Source: Mangrovicoccus algicola (GTDB lineage Bacteria; Pseudomonadota; Alphaproteobacteria; Rhodobacterales; Rhodobacteraceae). Taken from it: DNA of 64,000 bases. Position 1 is the first letter of the stretch, and each line of letters begins with the position of its first letter. The translations under genes were made by a program, and so were the position numbers. Below are positions 60,764 to 64,000 of this stretch, in pieces. The notes below the pieces were generated by a model. The model made no database searches. It was given only the letters and a program-made list of their open reading frames with translations, and was not told the origin of the DNA. Where the stretch lies: assembly GCF_014903745.1 (NCBI RefSeq), contig NZ_JACVXA010000015.1, positions 20,677 through 84,676 on the forward strand, given 5' to 3'.

Positions 60764-61375
60764 TCACCACAGGGTTTTCGCCGCCCGCTTTGGCCAGCTG
60801 CGGTCATAATCCTCGCCGTCGATATCGCCCCTGCTGCGCGCGGCCAGGATCTCGCCGGCACTGGGCAGCTCGGGCCGGGTTTCGGGCAGCGTCCAGAGCC
60901 CGGCGCGCATCAGCGCCCGGGCGCATTGGATGTAGATCTCGTCGACAGCGATCACCGTGACGGTGCGCGGCTGCCTGCCGCGGGTCTCGAATTCCGCGAG
61001 AAGGGCGGCATCGGCGGTCAGCCGGGCGCGGCCGTTGATCCGCACGACATTGGTTTCGCCCGGGATCATCAGCATCAGCGACACCCGCCCGTCGCGGACG
61101 ATGTTGCGCAGGCTGTCGATGCGGTTGTTGCCATGCCAGTCGGGCAGGGCCAGGTTATGCGCGTCGAGGATCCGCAGCACGGGGCCGTCATCGCCGCGCG
61201 GCGAGGCATCGGTGCCCTCGGGGCCGACCGTGGCCAGCACGCAGAACCGCGCCGCCTCGATCCAGGGGCGGTATTCCGGGGTGATGCGATCGGCCACCTT
61301 CACCAGCGCGGCCGGGACCGCCGCCCCGTAGAGCGCCTCCAGCTCCGCTTCGCTGTCGATCCAGTCCATGCTCAT
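60764..61375 (-). CDS. pyridoxamine 5'-phosphate oxidase family flavoprotein
   Basis: A 203-residue FMN-binding split-barrel protein (PNPOx-like): FCVLATVGPEGTDASPRGD then LALPDWHGNNRIDSLRNIV and the C-terminal IYIQCARALMRAGLW. It is similar to MSMEG_1061-type PPOX proteins, possibly using an uncommon flavin or substrate. The start at 61375 has GGAGGA, and it overlaps the plsC stop (ATGA). It is the last gene of the ftsE operon. Confidence 0.85.
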   Translation of the reverse strand: MSMDWIDSEAELEALYGAAVPAALVKVADRITPEYRPWIEAARFCVLATVGPEGTDASPRGDDGPVLRILDAHNLALPDWHGNNRIDSLRNIVRDGRVSLMLMIPGETNVVRINGRARLTADAALLAEFETRGRQPRTVTVIAVDEIYIQCARALMRAGLWTLPETRPELPSAGEILAARSRGDIDGEDYDRSWPKRAAKTLW

Positions 61376-62106
61376 TCCTCCTTCGCGAACCCGGCCTCGG
61401 CCATCAGCGCGTCGCTGGCCGTCTCCACCCGGCTCTGCAGCAGCGCCATGAAGGCCTCGGTCTCCAGGCCGGGCGGGATCGGGTCCAGGAACTCGACCAC
61501 GGCCAGGCCGGGCTTGCGCAGGATGCCGGCACGCGGCCAGAACAGCCCGACATTGGTTGCGGCGGGCACGCAGGTCTGATCCATCTGGCGATAGAGCGCG
61601 CCGGAGCCGATCTTGTAGGGCACGACCGCCCCCGGCGCGACGCGCGTGCCCTGCGGATAGATGATCAGCTGCCCGGGCCGGGTGCTGCCCTCGGCGACAT
61701 CCTTCAGCATCTTCGAGATGGCGGCGCCGCGGCGGCCGCGATCCACCGGCACGCAGCCGATCCTCAGCGCGAACCAGCCCAGGACGGGGGCCCGGATCAG
61801 CTCGCGCTTCATGATGAAGCGCGGCTGGCGCAGGACCGAGCAGAGCAGGATGATGTCGAGGAAGCTCTGGTGCTTGGACGCGATCAGCACGCCGCCCTCG
61901 GGGACGGGCCCGCGGATTTCCGAGCGCAGCCCGACCATCCAGCGCGCGGAGAAGCGCACCCAGCGGCAATAGGTGCGGATCCCCGCCGATGCCCCCTGCC
62001 GGTCGACCAGCGCCCAGGGGGCGAAGGCCAGCCCCATCAGCGCCATGACCAGGTACATCTGCAGGATGAACAGCAGCGAGCGGATCCAGCGCCAGGCATG
62101 GGCCAT
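61372..62106 (-). CDS. 1-acyl-sn-glycerol-3-phosphate acyltransferase (PlsC-like)
   Basis: A 244-residue membrane-associated acyltransferase making phosphatidic acid. It has the HX4D motif in SKHQSFLDIILL, the glycerol-phosphate-binding YPQGTR, and an N-terminal membrane helix. It is coupled to ftsX (1 bp gap) and overlaps the PPOX gene (ATGA). The operon position links lipid synthesis to the division genes; this order is common in Rhodobacterales. Confidence 0.92.
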   Translation of the reverse strand: MAHAWRWIRSLLFILQMYLVMALMGLAFAPWALVDRQGASAGIRTYCRWVRFSARWMVGLRSEIRGPVPEGGVLIASKHQSFLDIILLCSVLRQPRFIMKRELIRAPVLGWFALRIGCVPVDRGRRGAAISKMLKDVAEGSTRPGQLIIYPQGTRVAPGAVVPYKIGSGALYRQMDQTCVPAATNVGLFWPRAGILRKPGLAVVEFLDPIPPGLETEAFMALLQSRVETASDALMAEAGFAKEE

Positions 62107-62107
62107 G

Positions 62108-62992
62108 TCAGGGACGTCCTTTCAGCAGGCGGAGCGCGCTCCGGCGGGTGGTGAACCAGGCGACGGCCGCGGCCAGCACCGGCACCGGCAGGACCATCGC
62201 CCAGGCGAGGCCCTGCGGACGCAGCGCGGGAAGCCCCGCCGCCCCGGTCCCGGGGATCAGCGCCAGCAGCGCCGCCGCCGCCGCCACGCCCAGGACCGCC
62301 CCGGCGGCGGCCTGCAGGGTGATCCGCCGAACGAAGGCCCGCGCGATCCAGGTGTCCCGCGCGCCCACCAGGCGCAGCACGTCGATCACCTGGGCATTCT
62401 CGGCCAGGGCCGCGCGCGCCGCCAGCGCCTTGACCGCCGCCAGCGTGCCCGCGATCAGCGCCAGCGCCGCCAGGGTCAGCCCGGTCATCCGCGCCTGCGC
62501 CCGCGCCAGCGGCGCGCGCCAGCGGTCATGGTCGTCCAGCCGCGCGGCCGGAACCTCGCCGGCCAGCCGCAGCCCCAGCGCCCTTGCGTCGAACCCCTCC
62601 GGCGTGGTCTCGATCTCGATCAGCCGGGGCAGGGGCAGCGTGTCGAAGGGCATGTCCTTGCCGAACCAGGGCTCCAGCAGGGCCTGCTGTTCCAGCGGCG
62701 GCACGACGCGCGCGGTCTCGATGCCGGGCGTGGTGCGCAGCACCTCCATCGCGGTTTCGGTATCGGCCTCGCGCGCCTCGCCCGCCGAGGTGATGCGCAG
62801 CGTCGCGGTGCCGGCCAGGTCCACCTGCCAGCTGTCGCCCAGCCGGATCAGCATGACCGCCAGCGCGATGGCGAAGACGGCCAGGAAGGCCATGGCGGCG
62901 GTGCCGAAGGCCACCAGCCGCGTGGTCAGGCCCGCGGAAGGCACGACGCGGCCCGCGCCCGGGGCGCCGCGCAGGAAATCGGCAAGGCTCAC
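62108..62992 (-). CDS. ftsX: cell division protein FtsX
   Basis: The permease-like partner of FtsE, which controls septal peptidoglycan hydrolases. The 294-residue protein has an N-terminal helix (about residues 33-53), a periplasmic loop (about 54-165) and three C-terminal helices, the FtsX topology. It starts in the ftsE stop (4-bp overlap). Confidence 0.9.
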   Translation of the reverse strand: MSLADFLRGAPGAGRVVPSAGLTTRLVAFGTAAMAFLAVFAIALAVMLIRLGDSWQVDLAGTATLRITSAGEAREADTETAMEVLRTTPGIETARVVPPLEQQALLEPWFGKDMPFDTLPLPRLIEIETTPEGFDARALGLRLAGEVPAARLDDHDRWRAPLARAQARMTGLTLAALALIAGTLAAVKALAARAALAENAQVIDVLRLVGARDTWIARAFVRRITLQAAAGAVLGVAAAAALLALIPGTGAAGLPALRPQGLAWAMVLPVPVLAAAVAWFTTRRSALRLLKGRP

Positions 62993-63666
62993 AGCGCGGC
63001 CCCCGCCTGGGTCAGCTTGCCGTCCTTCAGCCGCAGCACCCTGGCATTGACCATGGGCTTGGCGGCGCGGATCAGCGCCAGGTCATGGGTCGCCATCAGC
63101 ACCGGGGTGCCGAGGCGGTTCAGCTCGATCAGCAGCGTCAGCAGTTTCAGCGACATCTCCCAGTCCAGATTGCCCGTGGGCTCGTCGGCCAGCACCAGTT
63201 CCGGCGCCGGCAGAAGCGCCCGCGCCAGGGCCGCGCGCTGGCGTTCGCCGCCCGACAGGGTCGGGGGCAGCGCGGCGCGGTGCCCGCCCAGCCCGACCCA
63301 AGTCATCAGGTCCTGCGCCTGGGCGCGCATCTCGGCATCGACCGGCCCGCGCACGGTGAAGGGCAGAAGGATGTTCTCCTCCAGCGGCAGATGGTCGAGA
63401 AACTGCGTGTCCTGGTAGACGATCCCCATGCGGCGCCGGGCGCCGGCCCGGGCATCACTGGTCATCTCGGAAAGCGGGCGGCCGAACAGCCGCACCTCGC
63501 CTTCCGCCGGGGTCATCGCCCCCGCGCACAGTCTCAGTAGCGTTGTCTTGCCTGCGCCGGAAGGTCCTGTAAGGAAAAAGAAGTCTCCGGGCTGCAGGGA
63601 GAAGGTGACATCGGCAAGCACCATCCGCCCGCCGAAGCCCACCGTCACCTGTGAGAGGTCGATCAC
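62989..63666 (-). CDS. ftsE: cell division ATP-binding protein FtsE
   Basis: The ABC ATPase of the FtsEX divisome complex, 225 residues. Walker A is GPSGAGKTTLLR, the signature LSGGERQRAALARAL and Walker B LVLADEPTGNLDWE. The start codon is GTG. It overlaps ftsX by 4 bp and is divergent from the zinc-ribbon gene, with about 130 bp between them. Confidence 0.95.
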   Translation of the reverse strand: MIDLSQVTVGFGGRMVLADVTFSLQPGDFFFLTGPSGAGKTTLLRLCAGAMTPAEGEVRLFGRPLSEMTSDARAGARRRMGIVYQDTQFLDHLPLEENILLPFTVRGPVDAEMRAQAQDLMTWVGLGGHRAALPPTLSGGERQRAALARALLPAPELVLADEPTGNLDWEMSLKLLTLLIELNRLGTPVLMATHDLALIRAAKPMVNARVLRLKDGKLTQAGAAL

Positions 63667-63793
63667 TCGTACTGCCCCTTTGGTTGCGGCCCCCTTCTTG
63701 CCTCAGGCGCCGGGGCATGGCAACGGGCAACGCTTGGCGCCGCGGCGCGAAATTGCTAGAGGTCGGCTCATGCGGGAAGGAGTGCACGCAAAG

Positions 63794-64000
63794 GTGATCC
63801 GGATCATCTGTCCAGCCTGTCAGGCCGCCTATGACGTGCCCGAATCCGCCATCGCCGCCGGCGGGCGGGACGTGCAGTGTTCGGCCTGCGGTCACAACTG
63901 GTTCCAGCTCTGGCTGCCCGATCTGTCGGCGCGTCCGGCCGCGGGCGCGCCCTCCGCCGCCGCGGGCCTTCCGGCGCCCGGGCGGGAGCCGCCGCTGCCC
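63794..64000 (+). CDS. zinc-ribbon (MJ0042-type) domain protein (partial, runs off the end)
   Basis: The N-terminus is a Cys4 zinc ribbon of the MJ0042 type: IICPACQAAYDVPESAI, then DVQCSACGHNWFQ. A Pro/Ala-rich linker follows to the window edge. I choose GTG 63794 because the zinc-ribbon match begins there, with AAGGAG 11 nt upstream; GTG 63782 and ATG 63770 are in-frame alternatives. Proteins of this kind often have a later membrane helix, which would be outside the window. Confidence 0.8.
   Translation, partial: MIRIICPACQAAYDVPESAIAAGGRDVQCSACGHNWFQLWLPDLSARPAAGAPSAAAGLPAPGREPPLP

Overview
The window is a GC-rich (roughly two thirds GC by eye) stretch of an alphaproteobacterial chromosome, most likely from the order Rhodobacterales (Paracoccaceae/Roseobacteraceae-like). 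This rests on gene content and order: the lppC-like/glnD/murJ run opposite rsmI-yraN-gshB, the ftsE-ftsX-plsC run opposite an MJ0042-type zinc-ribbon gene, a plant-type glutamate-cysteine ligase beside rsmE and ubiA, and an XrtD-type exosortase with a VPLPA-CTERM protein. No taxonomic search could be run. No rRNA, tRNA, CRISPR array, phage or insertion sequence was recognised. Most of the window is core chromosome with a few accessory insertions.

Layout. 1-4.8 kb: a gene tail, an M3 oligopeptidase, and an ATP-dependent DNA ligase coupled to its MBL-fold exonuclease. 4.8-16.3 kb: murJ, glnD and an LppC-like lipoprotein on the minus strand; rsmI, yraN and gshB on the plus strand; then comM, a Bcr/CflA-type MFS pump and a two-gene operon of unknown function ending near a strong terminator. 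16.6-17.3 kb: a rhomboid protease. 17.4-28.3 kb: a divergent exopolysaccharide/exosortase cluster. Its minus arm has a sugar-1-phosphate transferase, a TPR lipoprotein, a Wza-like export protein, an outer-membrane beta-barrel and exosortase XrtD. Its plus arm has an ExeA-like ATPase, a GumC/Wzz chain-length protein and a CpsD-like tyrosine kinase. The two arms are separated by an AT-rich control region. 28.4-36.5 kb: an S49 peptidase, a 56-residue zinc-ribbon membrane peptide, a Ca2+/Na+ antiporter, a pteridine-reductase-like SDR, uvrC, a TPR-sulfotransferase on the opposite strand, and pgsA-moaD-moaE. 36.6-43.8 kb: gshA, a small membrane protein, a NucS-like nuclease fused to an integrase-like N-terminal domain, rsmE, ubiA, an OmpA-family protein and small genes. 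44.2-54.5 kb: plsY with a dihydroorotase-like gene that has lost its catalytic residues, small membrane and secreted proteins, lolD-lolC/E, a DsbD-alpha-like protein, yqgE, a lone phnM, and an mhqD/mhqO-like pair. 54.8-64 kb: a VPLPA-CTERM surface protein, carB, a cyclopropane-fatty-acid-synthase-like methyltransferase, the ftsE-ftsX-plsC-PPOX operon, and the start of a zinc-ribbon gene.

How the parts work together. The 17.4-28.3 kb cluster holds the initiation, export, chain-length and protein-sorting parts of an envelope polysaccharide system, but no glycosyltransferases, flippase or polymerase, so repeat-unit synthesis must be encoded elsewhere. Its exosortase has a plausible substrate in this window, the choice-of-anchor A protein at about 55 kb. 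Other genes serve peptidoglycan and division (murJ, LppC-like, ftsEX), phospholipids (pgsA, plsY, plsC, cfa-like), glutathione (gshA, gshB), nitrogen signalling (glnD), pyrimidine/arginine supply (carB) and DNA repair (uvrC, ligase/exonuclease).

Features worth a second look are the tandemly duplicated start region of the ExeA-like ATPase, the non-catalytic dihydroorotase, the integrase-NucS fusion, the XrtD/VPLPA pairing and several dyad-symmetric candidate operators.
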